A stretch of 43,702 bases of DNA from Clostridia bacterium (GTDB lineage: Bacteria; Bacillota; Clostridia; Oscillospirales; CAG-272). The stretch spans positions 1 to 43,702 of the forward strand of contig JAFTMJ010000024.1 in assembly GCA_017452475.1 (NCBI GenBank), read 5' to 3'. Positions 8,057-19,324 of the stretch are shown here, piece by piece. The position numbers and the translations under genes were made by a program. Position 1 is the first letter of the stretch; each line of letters starts with the position of its first letter. The notes under the pieces were generated by a model that made no database searches, had not been told where the DNA came from, and saw only the letters and a list, made by a program, of their open reading frames with translations.

Positions 8057-8215
8057 TTATCTTATTCCCAAAATATCGTAAACGCTTGCGCTAACCTTTG
8101 CAGAGGTGGAGCCGATTTGTTCGATTTTTACAGCCTCACCGGGAGAGGACAGCACAATATCCTCTGTTCCTACTGCTTCAATTTCATAGCATGGGGATTG
8201 ATATTTCTTCATCAT
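8057..8215 (-). CDS. Small MKKYxSP-family protein, copy 1
   Basis: A 52-residue protein too short for routine gene calling; function unknown. It starts MMKKYQSPCYEIEAVGTEDI, continues with VLSSPGEA, and ends AKVSASVYDILGIR. The next stop is TAA at 8057. The start overlaps the last ~30 bases of the upstream LRR gene in another frame, and GAGGAAGGAG lies just before ATGATG (8210-8215), so translation is likely coupled to that gene. There is no signal peptide or membrane segment. It aligns by eye with the 58-residue product at 41812-41988: both have MK(K)YxSPxY, E-x-V-x-T-x-D-I-(I/V) and an SP pair, then a similar tail (SASVYDILG against VNASKLFG). The recurrence next to another LRR gene is the main evidence that this is a real gene. 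Confidence 0.8.
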   Translation of the reverse strand: MMKKYQSPCYEIEAVGTEDIVLSSPGEAVKIEQIGSTSAKVSASVYDILGIR

Positions 8216-10097
8216 TTGCCACTCCTTCCTCTAATACGGATATTATTTGGTTATAGCTCTTGCCCTCAACGCTTGAGCTGACTGTATCCTGTACATACGA
8301 AATGCCTGTTTTTTCTACTGTGTAGCAGGCTATAACAAACCTGTGGTCATAAAGCTCCGCGGTTAGGTCCGCCAGCATAAAGTCATATGTAAGATATGTT
8401 TTATCGGTAAGAGAGCTTTTGATTACCCTGCCCATATCCAAGGGAATAGGGTTGCCGCTACTGTCCAAGGGAGCTTTGCCGCCCAAAAGCTCATACGAAG
8501 CAAAAATTATACCGAATTCTGCCTTTGTGCCGTTCTTTTGCTCATAAAGGTCTATTAAATCATAGTTAAAGCTGAAGCCAAGGGCGATATATGTGCCGTT
8601 TGTTGAATAGCCAAGGGAGGAAATTGCATCGCTTAGCTCAACGGTGTAGCCCCACTTAACTGTTTTTCCGTTGTTCCAGTTTTCTGCCCAGCCATCCCCC
8701 GCGCTGTCAGCCTCGCAGCAGATTGTCACTGTGTTGCAGCCGTAAAACACGTTTTCTCCAACCTCGGAAACAGATTTTGGAATGTATACATACTTTAGCT
8801 TTTCACAGCTGTTAAACAAGTATGGCTCGATAACGGTTAGTGAGTCGGGCAACACGGCGCTTGTAAGTGAGTAGCAATTCGCAAAAGCGCCATCACCAAT
8901 GGATAACAGACTGCTTGGCAAATTAATTGACACTAAATTGTCACAGTTAAAAAATGCATTTTCTCCAAGCTCAGTAACGCCGTCCGGCAGGACAACCTCC
9001 TTAAGCTCGTGACAATTTTGGAAAGCTGCCAAGCCGACATATTCAAGGGTGCTTGGAAGGGTAACTGAGGTTAAGCTGTGACAATCATTAAAGGCAAAGT
9101 CACCAACTGCATTAATCCCCTCGGGAATAACAATGCTTTTTAGGCTGCCGCAAAGGTAAAATGCGGCGGTATTTATGCCTGTAACACCTGTGCCAAAGTC
9201 GATTTTTTCAAGCGCTGTGCGATAAACAAAAGCAAAGGGACCTATTGAATATTTGCTGCCGTTAATGCGCTCGGGTAATACAAGGGATGCTTCATCACCT
9301 GTTTGACTCATAAGGTAATAGGTGGCGCCGTCAAATAAAAAAACATAGCCCTCTGACCAAATGAGCAGGCTTGCCTCATCAAGGCTCTTATGCTCTACTA
9401 ATGGGGTCAAAATAGCATTTGTTTGTGTGGGAACACCGTCAACATCCTCAATGGTATAAAGAGAAAGGCTTGACAGGTTATACACCTCAAATGCCTTTCG
9501 GCATTCTTCAAAGGCGGAGAGCTCAATGCTCTTTAGCCCGGTGCCTAAGGTAATTCTTACAATGTTGTAGCAGAACTTAAATGCGCAATCTTCAATCACC
9601 TCCACGGTGTTGGGAATTACGAGAGTGTCTAGGTGAGCACAGTTATAAAACGCAAACTCACCGATAATTCTAACACCGCCAAGAGAAAGGCTATCAAGAG
9701 CTGTGCAGAAATAAAAGGCGTAGCCGCCTATTTCCTCAAGTCCGCTACCGAGGGTAACGCTTTTTAAGGAGGTACAATAATGAAATGCGTATTCGCCAAT
9801 GTACTTAACGGTATCGCTAACGGTTAAAGAGGTAATGTCGGCGTTATTGTAAAACGCCATACTCTCTACTCCCGTAACGGTATAGGTTATACCGTTATGC
9901 ATAACTGTTTTAGGGATAACAATGTGGGTATCCTCGCAGGTGCCAATGCCAATAACGGAGCATTCCATTGCTTCATCATTAAAGGAATATTCCAAGGCTT
10001 GGCTGTTCTCGTTAGCAAGCACGGTTAAGGAAAAAAGCATTACCGCGGCTACTAAAACTGCAATTTTAGTCAAATGTCTAAAAACAATTTTAACCAT
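8184..10097 (-). CDS. Secreted BspA-type leucine-rich-repeat protein
   Basis: A 637-residue exported protein. The signal peptide MVKIVFRHLTKIAVLVAAVM ends near residue 28 (VLAN). About six LRR_5 repeats (IGxxAFxxCxxLxxVxLxxxLxx) cover roughly residues 70-200, an island follows at about 205-270, and eight more repeats run to about 465. The last ~155 residues form a non-LRR module: LGFSFNYDLIDLYEQ, FGIIFAS, VIACYTVEKTGISYV and finally GKSYNQII. A recognisably similar module ends the LRR protein at 42002-43588. BspA-type repeats generally mediate surface adhesion or protein binding; the ligand is unknown and no cell-wall anchor is visible. GAGGAGG precedes the ATG. The gene shares its transcript and its last ~30 bases with the small gene at 8057-8215. 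Confidence 0.93.
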   Translation of the reverse strand: MVKIVFRHLTKIAVLVAAVMLFSLTVLANENSQALEYSFNDEAMECSVIGIGTCEDTHIVIPKTVMHNGITYTVTGVESMAFYNNADITSLTVSDTVKYIGEYAFHYCTSLKSVTLGSGLEEIGGYAFYFCTALDSLSLGGVRIIGEFAFYNCAHLDTLVIPNTVEVIEDCAFKFCYNIVRITLGTGLKSIELSAFEECRKAFEVYNLSSLSLYTIEDVDGVPTQTNAILTPLVEHKSLDEASLLIWSEGYVFLFDGATYYLMSQTGDEASLVLPERINGSKYSIGPFAFVYRTALEKIDFGTGVTGINTAAFYLCGSLKSIVIPEGINAVGDFAFNDCHSLTSVTLPSTLEYVGLAAFQNCHELKEVVLPDGVTELGENAFFNCDNLVSINLPSSLLSIGDGAFANCYSLTSAVLPDSLTVIEPYLFNSCEKLKYVYIPKSVSEVGENVFYGCNTVTICCEADSAGDGWAENWNNGKTVKWGYTVELSDAISSLGYSTNGTYIALGFSFNYDLIDLYEQKNGTKAEFGIIFASYELLGGKAPLDSSGNPIPLDMGRVIKSSLTDKTYLTYDFMLADLTAELYDHRFVIACYTVEKTGISYVQDTVSSSVEGKSYNQIISVLEEGVANDEEISIPML

Positions 10098-10130
10098 AAA
10101 ACCTCCTCATAATATTTTGTTCACATATTT

Positions 10131-10159
10131 AGTTTAGCACTATTTTCATTTCATGTCAA
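10131..10159 (-). promoter_or_regulatory. Promoter of the LRR protein / small-gene operon
   Basis: Minus-strand TTGACA (10154-10159), 17-base spacer, TAAACT (10131-10136) with TGC before it. It lies about 34 bases upstream of the start codon. Confidence 0.75.
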
Positions 10160-10230
10160 CAAAAATATGTTTTTGTGTGAAATTATCATAAAATCTAACT
10201 AAAAGCTAGGCGTTTCTTCGGCAATTCATC

Positions 10231-10280
10231 AATTGAACGATAAGGGGATAAATTGAACGAAAGGGGTATAAAGTGAACGA
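10231..10280. repeat. Short 20-base tandem direct repeat (2.5 copies)
   Basis: AATTGAACGATAAGGGGATA (10231-10250), AATTGAACGAAAGGGGTATA (10251-10270) and AAGTGAACGA (10271-10280) are successive near-identical 20-base units. They lie in the intergenic region between the LRR promoter and the palindromic element. The helical spacing would suit a DNA-binding protein, but no function is established. Confidence 0.75.
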
Positions 10281-10323
10281 TTTATATTTTACGGGTAAAA
10301 ACAAAAAAGGCTTGTAATTTAAT

Positions 10324-10497
10324 CACTTTCGCAGAAAGTGTATATCATCAGACACGAAGTGGCTGAATATCATCAATGCGGAGCATTGTATATCATCAAA
10401 CCGCAGGAAAATACACTCTGACGAGTGATGATATACAGCCCAAAGGGCTGATGAGATACACGCTGAAGCGTGATGATATGCCAAACCTGCGGTTTGG
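10324..10497. repeat. Large palindromic element built from mini-hairpins
   Basis: An array of short perfect or near-perfect hairpins: CACTTTC-GCA-GAAAGTG, CAGACAC-GAA-GTGGCTG, AATGC-GGA-GCATT, ACTC-TGAC-GAGT, AGCCC-AAA-GGGCT, CACGC-TGAA-GCGTG and CCAAAC-CTGCG-GTTTGG. They are joined by a 10-base linker. In the left half the linker reads TATATCATCA or AATATCATCA (10341, 10368 and 10388), and in the right half its complement TGATGATATA and variants (10427, 10449 and 10472). AAACCGCAGG (10398-10407) also pairs with CCTGCGGTTT (10487-10496). The whole can therefore fold as one long stem with side hairpins, resembling REP/MITE-type non-coding repeats of Clostridia. It contains no supported coding sequence. 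Confidence 0.8.
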
Positions 10498-10505
10498 ATA
10501 AAAAA

Positions 10506-10528
10506 AGTCGTATCAAAATGATACGACT
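10506..10528 (-). terminator. Terminator of tRNA-Leu
   Basis: Perfect 10-base stem AGTCGTATCA / TGATACGACT with an AAA loop and T runs on both sides, starting just after the CCA end of the tRNA. Confidence 0.85.
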
Positions 10529-10532
10529 TTTT

Positions 10533-10615
10533 TGGTGCGGGTGACAGGAGTTGAACCTGCACGTGAAAACACTAGATCCTAAGTCTAGCGCGTCTGCCAA
10601 TTCCGCCACACCCGC
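10533..10615 (-). tRNA. tRNA-Leu (UAG)
   Basis: An 83-nt class II tRNA. The acceptor GCGGGTG pairs with CACCCGC, followed by A and a genomically encoded CCA. The anticodon stem-loop CTAGA-CTTAGGA-TCTAG gives anticodon UAG (reads CUA/CUN). The long variable arm and the T-arm with GGTTCAACTCC are present. It has its own consensus promoter and terminator. Confidence 0.97.
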
Positions 10616-10648
10616 ATATTCCACCCCGTTTTGCGAGGTGCGAATAGT

Positions 10649-10677
10649 ATTATACTACACAAATATGGTTTTGTCAA
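10649..10677 (-). promoter_or_regulatory. Promoter of tRNA-Leu
   Basis: Perfect minus-strand consensus: TTGACA (10672-10677), 17-base spacer, TATAAT (10649-10654). It has no TGn extension. Confidence 0.9.
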
Positions 10678-10744
10678 GAACAAATTTGATTATATTTGCT
10701 CTTACAAGCCGCAATCGTGGATTTTGCCCACCCTGTGTCGTTTT

Positions 10745-11746
10745 TTAAAGGAGATGAACGCCCTTTTCTTCACATTCCTTTACTGTCTTTTCATCCCAAT
10801 AGGAGGAGTGAACCTCACCGATGTGAGCCTTACGCAAAAAGTACATACACATCCTGGACTGACCTATACCGCCGCCGATTGTATAAGGAAGCTCACCGTT
10901 TAAAAGCGCCTTGTGATATGCAAGCTCACGCCTTTCCTCACAGCCCCTTTCCTTAAGCTGCCTTTCAAGCGCCTCCTCATCAACACGGATACCCATAGAG
11001 GATAGCTCAAAGGCGATATCAAGCACAGGATAATATACAACAATGTCACCGTTCAACTCCCAATCATCATAGTCGGGGGCGCGGCCGTCGTGAATTTTGC
11101 CCGATTTCAGCTTACTTCCTATCTGCATTATAAACACTGCCCCGTGCTTCTTTGCTATTTCCTTCTCTCTTTCCTTTGGTGTAAGATCAGGATACATATC
11201 CTCAAGCTCTTGGGCGGTAACAAAGAAAATCTTCTCTGGAAGCTGCTGACCTATAAAGTCATATTCATATATAATGTAGTTTTCTGTGTGCTTTAAGGAG
11301 TTGTAAATGATTTTCACCATTTTCTTTAGGAACTCCACATTCCTTTGCTCCTTGGTAATAATCTTCTCCCAGTCCCACTGGTCAACATACATTGAATGAA
11401 TATTGTCTGTATCCTCGTCACGTCGGATAGCTATCATATCGGTATACAAGCCCTCGCCAGCCTTGAAGCCGTAATTCTTAAGGGCAACCCTTTTCCATTT
11501 TGCCAAGGAATGAACGATTTCAAGGTCGTTACCCGCAAAGGTGTCAAAGGTAACTGCGCGCTCCGTACCGTTTAAGTTATCGTTCAAGCCGCTTTCGGGT
11601 GAAACAAACAACGGGGCGGACACACGGGTAAGGTTTAAGCCGATTGCCAAATCGCGCTCAAAAAAGTCCTTAACCTTTTTTATCGCCAACTCCGTTTGTC
11701 TTATATCAAGCAAGGACTCATAGCCCTTTGGAATATATAATGCCAT
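10745..11746 (-). CDS. asnA: Aspartate-ammonia ligase (AsnA-type asparagine synthetase)
   Basis: A 333-residue cytoplasmic enzyme that makes asparagine from aspartate, ammonia and ATP. It is a class II aminoacyl-tRNA synthetase-like fold distinct from glutamine-dependent AsnB. Diagnostic strings are present: [62 protein letters not shown], and C-terminal [20 protein letters not shown] (ATP-binding motif 3). The start is set at 11746 ([13 protein letters not shown]), which is the usual N-terminus and has GGAGG eight bases upstream; the longer frame has no ribosome binding site. It is transcribed divergently from the LRR/CotH gene. No T-box leader is present in the short upstream region, and no hairpin terminator is obvious after it, so reading into tRNA-Leu is possible. 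Confidence 0.97.
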   Translation of the reverse strand: MALYIPKGYESLLDIRQTELAIKKVKDFFERDLAIGLNLTRVSAPLFVSPESGLNDNLNGTERAVTFDTFAGNDLEIVHSLAKWKRVALKNYGFKAGEGLYTDMIAIRRDEDTDNIHSMYVDQWDWEKIITKEQRNVEFLKKMVKIIYNSLKHTENYIIYEYDFIGQQLPEKIFFVTAQELEDMYPDLTPKEREKEIAKKHGAVFIMQIGSKLKSGKIHDGRAPDYDDWELNGDIVVYYPVLDIAFELSSMGIRVDEEALERQLKERGCEERRELAYHKALLNGELPYTIGGGIGQSRMCMYFLRKAHIGEVHSSYWDEKTVKECEEKGVHLL

Positions 11747-11775
11747 ATTTTCAGCCTCCAAAAATAGATATTTCA

Positions 11776-11804
11776 AGTATATCACATTACCATACCCATT
11801 TCAA
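11776..11804 (-). promoter_or_regulatory. Promoter of asnA
   Basis: Minus-strand TTGAAA (11799-11804), 17-base spacer, TATACT (11776-11781) with TGA upstream. The leader would be only about 25 bases, too short for a T-box. Confidence 0.75.
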
Positions 11805-11860
11805 GACATACCGATAAATTTGTTTGTTTTTTATTATTAATTATTTAATAATTATTGATA

Positions 11861-11889
11861 TTGACATATTTACAATTGTATGGTACAAT
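11861..11889 (+). promoter_or_regulatory. Promoter of the LRR/dockerin/CotH gene
   Basis: TTGACA (11861-11866), 17-base spacer, TACAAT (11884-11889) with TGG before it, preceded by a very AT-rich stretch (11822-11860). Transcription would start near 11896, downstream of the ATG at 11895 and the in-frame GTG/ATG codons before it. Confidence 0.8.
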
Positions 11890-11924
11890 TAATTATGTAT
11901 AAATGTGCTAAAAAGGAGTTTTTT

Positions 11925-14900
11925 ATGGAGAGAAAATTTAGCAAAAAATTTATAGCATTTGTTGTTTGTGCTATACTGCTTGTTGTTGGCTCGATTGCCG
12001 CGGCGATTGCAGTTGACTATCAGGGTGATGATAACATAACCTGGACCTTTAATGTTAACAGCGATGGAACTACCGCCACGCTGACAGGCGCAAGAATAAC
12101 AAAGCAGACAAGCAAGCTGACCATCCCTTCTACTGTAATTAGCGGGGATAAAACATATACCGTTACCTCTATTGCAAACAACGCATTTAAGAGTAACAAC
12201 AGCATTAACCCAAAAAATGTTTTCGGTGAGCTTACCATTCCCGACACTATTACCTCTATTGGTAGCTCCGCCTTTGAGAATACATATATTTTCGGCAAGG
12301 TTATAATCCCCGAAAGTGTCACCTCAATTGGCTCAAGCGCGTTTAAGAATTGTGACGGCTTGACCGAGGTGTTGCTTTCAAGCAAGGTAAAAACCGTTGC
12401 CGCAAACACCTTTGAGGGTTGTTATGCGTTAAACAAAATCAACCTTGACAATGTAACAAGGATTGAGAGCAGCGCGTTTTCAAGCTGCCAGGCGCTACAC
12501 TATGTAGAGATTGGCAAAAGCACTACCTTTATCGGCACCAATGCGTTTAACGAATGCGACGCTTTAGGCGGTATCATTGACACAAGTGCTATTACGAATG
12601 AGCTTCAAAATGACGCGTTTAAGAACTGCGACAGGATTGAAGGCTTCATTATTCCCGATGCTGAAAATAAAATAAATTTCGGAGCTTATAACGGCTGTAA
12701 CGGCATTCAGGGCTACTACACCACTGAAAAAAATGAAAAATATCTCTCTGTTGACGGTGTCCTTTTCTCAAAGGACGGAAAAACTCTTTTAAAATATCCA
12801 ACAACCAAATCCGATACAAAGTATACAATCGGCGATAATGTTACAACCATTGGTGCCAATGCGTTCAGCGGCACCCTTTACCTTGAGGAAATTGTAATCG
12901 GCAAGGGCGTTACAAAGCTTAATGACTCTGCCTTCGCAGGCTCTTCCATCAATTTTGCTTATATTCCTGACAATGTTAAGGTTGTTGGCTTCGATGCTTT
13001 TAAGGGCTGCACAAAGCTTAGAACCGTTGTTTTCGGCAAGGGTGTTGAGCTTATCGGTGCAGGGGCGCTCAGCTGCGCAAACGGTGTAAGGCTTGTTATT
13101 ATTGGCAACGATATGGCAACGCCTCCTGCAACAAACGGCAACTGCTACTATGCAAGTGACTATATTTGTACCGAGCATAAATATGGCTACGAGGACAAGG
13201 CGCCAACCTGCACCGAAAGTGGCTACAACCGTTGTATTCTCTGCCAAAGATACGAGTATGTTAAGGCAACAAATCACTCAGGCGCAGTGCTTGAGCAGGT
13301 TAATGCTACATGTAAAGAGGACGGCTACAGGCTTGTTGATTGCTTTGGCTGCGGACAGACAGTAAAGGCTATTACAACCCCTGCAACGGGACATGTTTCC
13401 GACGGTCATATTTATACAATTCCCGCACGGTATATGTCACCCGAGGTTAAGTACTCCACCTGTATTATTTGTAACGAAATGTATGTTTACAAGTATAATG
13501 CGAATTTCTTAATCATTGGCGATGTAAACTGTGACGGCAAGATTGACGAAACCGACTTCGCTGTTCTCTTGGCTTATATTGCGGATAACAGTGCGGTTAC
13601 CGAAATTTCCACCCATAATGCAAATATAAACCACGATAAGGTTATTGATATGGAAGATGCCAAGATGCTCCGTGCTTACCTTAACGGCGAGCTTAACGAG
13701 CTTCCTCAGGATGACCTAAAGTGCAATAACCATTCCTGGAAAAACACATTGCAGATAACCAAGGCTTCCTGCGAAACACAGGGCTTTAGAATCAGATATT
13801 GCTCATCCTGCGGTATTTTAACCGATGAGCTGGTGACACCCCAGCTTAAACATACCTTAACAAACACAACTGTTATTAATCCATCCTGTACGGCGGTGGG
13901 ACAAAGAATTTCCTTCTGCACAACCTGTAACAAGACTGTAATTGAAACCTTAGATAAGCTTCAGCATACACGCAATTGGTACACTGTTGGCGGTCAGCGA
14001 GGCTATGAATACAGCACCTGCAAGGTTTGTGGCGCACTTGAAAGCAGAACAGTTGATTACACTGTGTTTGAAACTTTATTAGAGCAAATTCCAAAGTACT
14101 ATAAGGTTTATTATCAGCCCGAAACGCTTCACTTAATCGAGCCTGTTTTGGAAAACTACAAATGCTCTCTTACACAGGACGAGGTTAACGAAAATGTTAA
14201 CATTTTGGCAGAGGCATTAAGGAATGCCCACTTTAATGTATTTAAAGCGCCCACAGTATTTATTGAAACTCCACCCACATCACAGAGCCAAGATTACATT
14301 TCCTCAAGCATTTTCGTAGCTTATATGGACGAGAATGGCAAGCCTGTTGTTGAAGCCGTTGACTATAACGGTCAGGTTAAGGTAAGAGGCCGCGGTTCAT
14401 CGGGCTGGAGTGGCAAGCTCCCATACAACATTAAGTTCAGCTCTAAGGTTGACCTGTTTGGAATGGGCGCGGGCAAGAAGTATTGCTTGCTTAGTAATAA
14501 AAACGATGAAACTCTTATAAGAAATGCCCTTACCTTTGAGCTTTCTTACCTGCTTGGCATTAAAAACTCCGCAAAGTATACTATTGTAGATTTATATGCG
14601 GGCGGAACATATGCAGGCAGCTATATGATGACAACTCCTATGGATGTTGGCGAGGACAGAATTGAGATTGACGAAGAAACCGATTTCCTCCTTGAAATTG
14701 AAAAGGAGTGGGACGGCGAGTCAGATGACCAAGAAAAGTGCTACCTTGTTAACACGCCTATCTATGGCATCCGCGCCATTGTTAACAACCCCGAAAAGGA
14801 GGATATGAGCGCAGAGGCATATTCCAAGCTTTGGACAAGTGTGGCGCAAATTGACTTTGCAATACGAAGCGGAGATTGGGAAACTATCCAAACATATATT

Positions 14901-15518
14901 GATGTCGATAGTGTGGCAAGATACTATATTCTCCACGAAATGCTAAAGGAAATTGATATTATTTGGGACTCCACGCGCTTCTGTATCACAAACGGCAAGC
15001 TGACAGGCGGACCCGCTTGGGACTTTGACTATGCAATGTTCTGGGACGGTATGCAGGGCGGCACCGCATTTAGCGAGCAGGCATATTACAAGAACAATTC
15101 CGGAAAAGTTTGTGAGGGCGGCGTTATTGGCAAGTCCTCAACAGGTGTTTGGGCAAGCGTAACATGGTATTGCCCTGATATGAACTCCACAAGTGACAGA
15201 ATTTGGTTCTGCTCTCTTTACAAGCACTCGCCCGACTTTGTTAAGCTTGTTTGCAGATATGTGGCTGAGTTTAACGATGAGCTTACTCTAATGTACGAAA
15301 GCGAGTACAACGACAAGGGCAAGCTGATTAGAGATAACGTTATCGACTCTATCATTCTTGATGATGAAAACGAGGCTTCCATTATTCGTAACAGAAATAA
15401 GTTTGGCGTTCTTAAGCAGACCTATGACACAAACATCAAGAACTTGCGCAACTGGCTCAAGGAGCGTAACGAATGGATGCAAGAGTTCTATGCCGCTAAG
15501 CTAAAGGAGCTTGAGTAA
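11925..15518 (+). CDS. Secreted LRR / dockerin / CotH kinase-domain protein
   Basis: A 1197-residue exported multidomain protein. The start at 11925 is chosen for AAAAGGAG eight bases upstream; earlier in-frame starts precede the transcription start. Order: signal peptide (1-30), BspA-type LRRs (about 60-400), Cys-rich PTCTExG..CxxC repeats (about 413-492), a type I dockerin-like pair of calcium loops (about 531-590: GDVNCDGKIDETDF and NINHDKVIDMEDAKML), more Cys-rich repeats (about 598-712), then a CotH kinase-like domain (about 780-1130). The CotH part shows RGRGSSGWSGKLPYNIKF, LLSNKNDETLIRNAL and GGPAWDFDYAMFWDG with the metal-binding D1033/D1035 region. CotH family proteins phosphorylate serines in spore-coat proteins and also occur with dockerins in cellulosomal bacteria. 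Target and location here are unknown; a surface complex through cohesin binding is inference. Confidence 0.9.
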   Translation: MERKFSKKFIAFVVCAILLVVGSIAAAIAVDYQGDDNITWTFNVNSDGTTATLTGARITKQTSKLTIPSTVISGDKTYTVTSIANNAFKSNNSINPKNVFGELTIPDTITSIGSSAFENTYIFGKVIIPESVTSIGSSAFKNCDGLTEVLLSSKVKTVAANTFEGCYALNKINLDNVTRIESSAFSSCQALHYVEIGKSTTFIGTNAFNECDALGGIIDTSAITNELQNDAFKNCDRIEGFIIPDAENKINFGAYNGCNGIQGYYTTEKNEKYLSVDGVLFSKDGKTLLKYPTTKSDTKYTIGDNVTTIGANAFSGTLYLEEIVIGKGVTKLNDSAFAGSSINFAYIPDNVKVVGFDAFKGCTKLRTVVFGKGVELIGAGALSCANGVRLVIIGNDMATPPATNGNCYYASDYICTEHKYGYEDKAPTCTESGYNRCILCQRYEYVKATNHSGAVLEQVNATCKEDGYRLVDCFGCGQTVKAITTPATGHVSDGHIYTIPARYMSPEVKYSTCIICNEMYVYKYNANFLIIGDVNCDGKIDETDFAVLLAYIADNSAVTEISTHNANINHDKVIDMEDAKMLRAYLNGELNELPQDDLKCNNHSWKNTLQITKASCETQGFRIRYCSSCGILTDELVTPQLKHTLTNTTVINPSCTAVGQRISFCTTCNKTVIETLDKLQHTRNWYTVGGQRGYEYSTCKVCGALESRTVDYTVFETLLEQIPKYYKVYYQPETLHLIEPVLENYKCSLTQDEVNENVNILAEALRNAHFNVFKAPTVFIETPPTSQSQDYISSSIFVAYMDENGKPVVEAVDYNGQVKVRGRGSSGWSGKLPYNIKFSSKVDLFGMGAGKKYCLLSNKNDETLIRNALTFELSYLLGIKNSAKYTIVDLYAGGTYAGSYMMTTPMDVGEDRIEIDEETDFLLEIEKEWDGESDDQEKCYLVNTPIYGIRAIVNNPEKEDMSAEAYSKLWTSVAQIDFAIRSGDWETIQTYIDVDSVARYYILHEMLKEIDIIWDSTRFCITNGKLTGGPAWDFDYAMFWDGMQGGTAFSEQAYYKNNSGKVCEGGVIGKSSTGVWASVTWYCPDMNSTSDRIWFCSLYKHSPDFVKLVCRYVAEFNDELTLMYESEYNDKGKLIRDNVIDSIILDDENEASIIRNRNKFGVLKQTYDTNIKNLRNWLKERNEWMQEFYAAKLKELE

Positions 15519-15560
15519 TCTAAATTTTAATATCAAAAACACTTTGCTTGCAATGAAAAG

Positions 15561-15595
15561 AGGACGAGGAGCTTTAAATGCTCTTCGTCCTTTTT
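15561..15595 (+). terminator. Terminator of the LRR/CotH gene
   Basis: A 12-base stem AGGACGAGGAGC / GCTCTTCGTCCT (one G-T pair) with a 7-base loop and a following TTTTT run. Confidence 0.85.
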
Positions 15596-15689
15596 CTGTC
15601 CGTAGGTAATGTGCTTTATCAGATTCAAAAGCTTTTCTCAAAAGTGCGCCCCTTATGGAACAGTCCTTTTTTGAATGATGTTGCATATA

Positions 15690-15731
15690 AGAAAAAAATT
15701 GCGGAGCTTAATGCCTTAGCATAAGCTCCGC
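15690..15731 (-). terminator. Terminator of rpoBC
   Basis: Stem GCGGAGCTTA (15701-15710) with TAAGCTCCGC (15722-15731), followed on the minus strand by AATTTTTTTC, 21 bases after the rpoC stop. Confidence 0.85.
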
Positions 15732-15752
15732 TAATTTTTGATTAATTAAGGA

Positions 15753-19280
<3,528 letters not shown>

Positions 19281-19324
19281 CAGCATTTTCCTTCTTTTAG
19301 TATTTTAGATTTATTTGCGTTGTA

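Noticed and set aside
8057..8215. Frameshifted C-terminal extension of the LRR protein instead of a separate gene
   Set aside because: A strong Shine-Dalgarno site and ATG start the second frame, and the homologue at 41812-41988 is clearly a separate gene after an intact LRR stop.
10324..10497. CRISPR array
   Set aside because: The linkers are short and change orientation at the centre, the units between them are themselves hairpins of irregular length, and no cas gene is present.
10323..10624. Minus-strand reading frames of 79 and 83 codons
   Set aside because: They run through the hairpin repeat element and tRNA-Leu, so they cannot be independent genes.
11747..11880. T-box or other leader for asnA
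   Set aside because: The promoter at 11776-11804 leaves only ~25 bases of leader, and no T-box sequence or specifier hairpin is present.
13519..13700. Cohesin or scaffoldin partner for the dockerin domain
   Set aside because: None of the other secreted proteins in the window shows a cohesin-like domain; the dockerin partner, if any, lies elsewhere.
15501..15686. 61-codon minus-strand reading frame between the LRR/CotH gene and rpoC
   Set aside because: It covers both the end of the CotH gene and its terminator hairpin, has no ribosome binding site, and its composition looks like chance translation.
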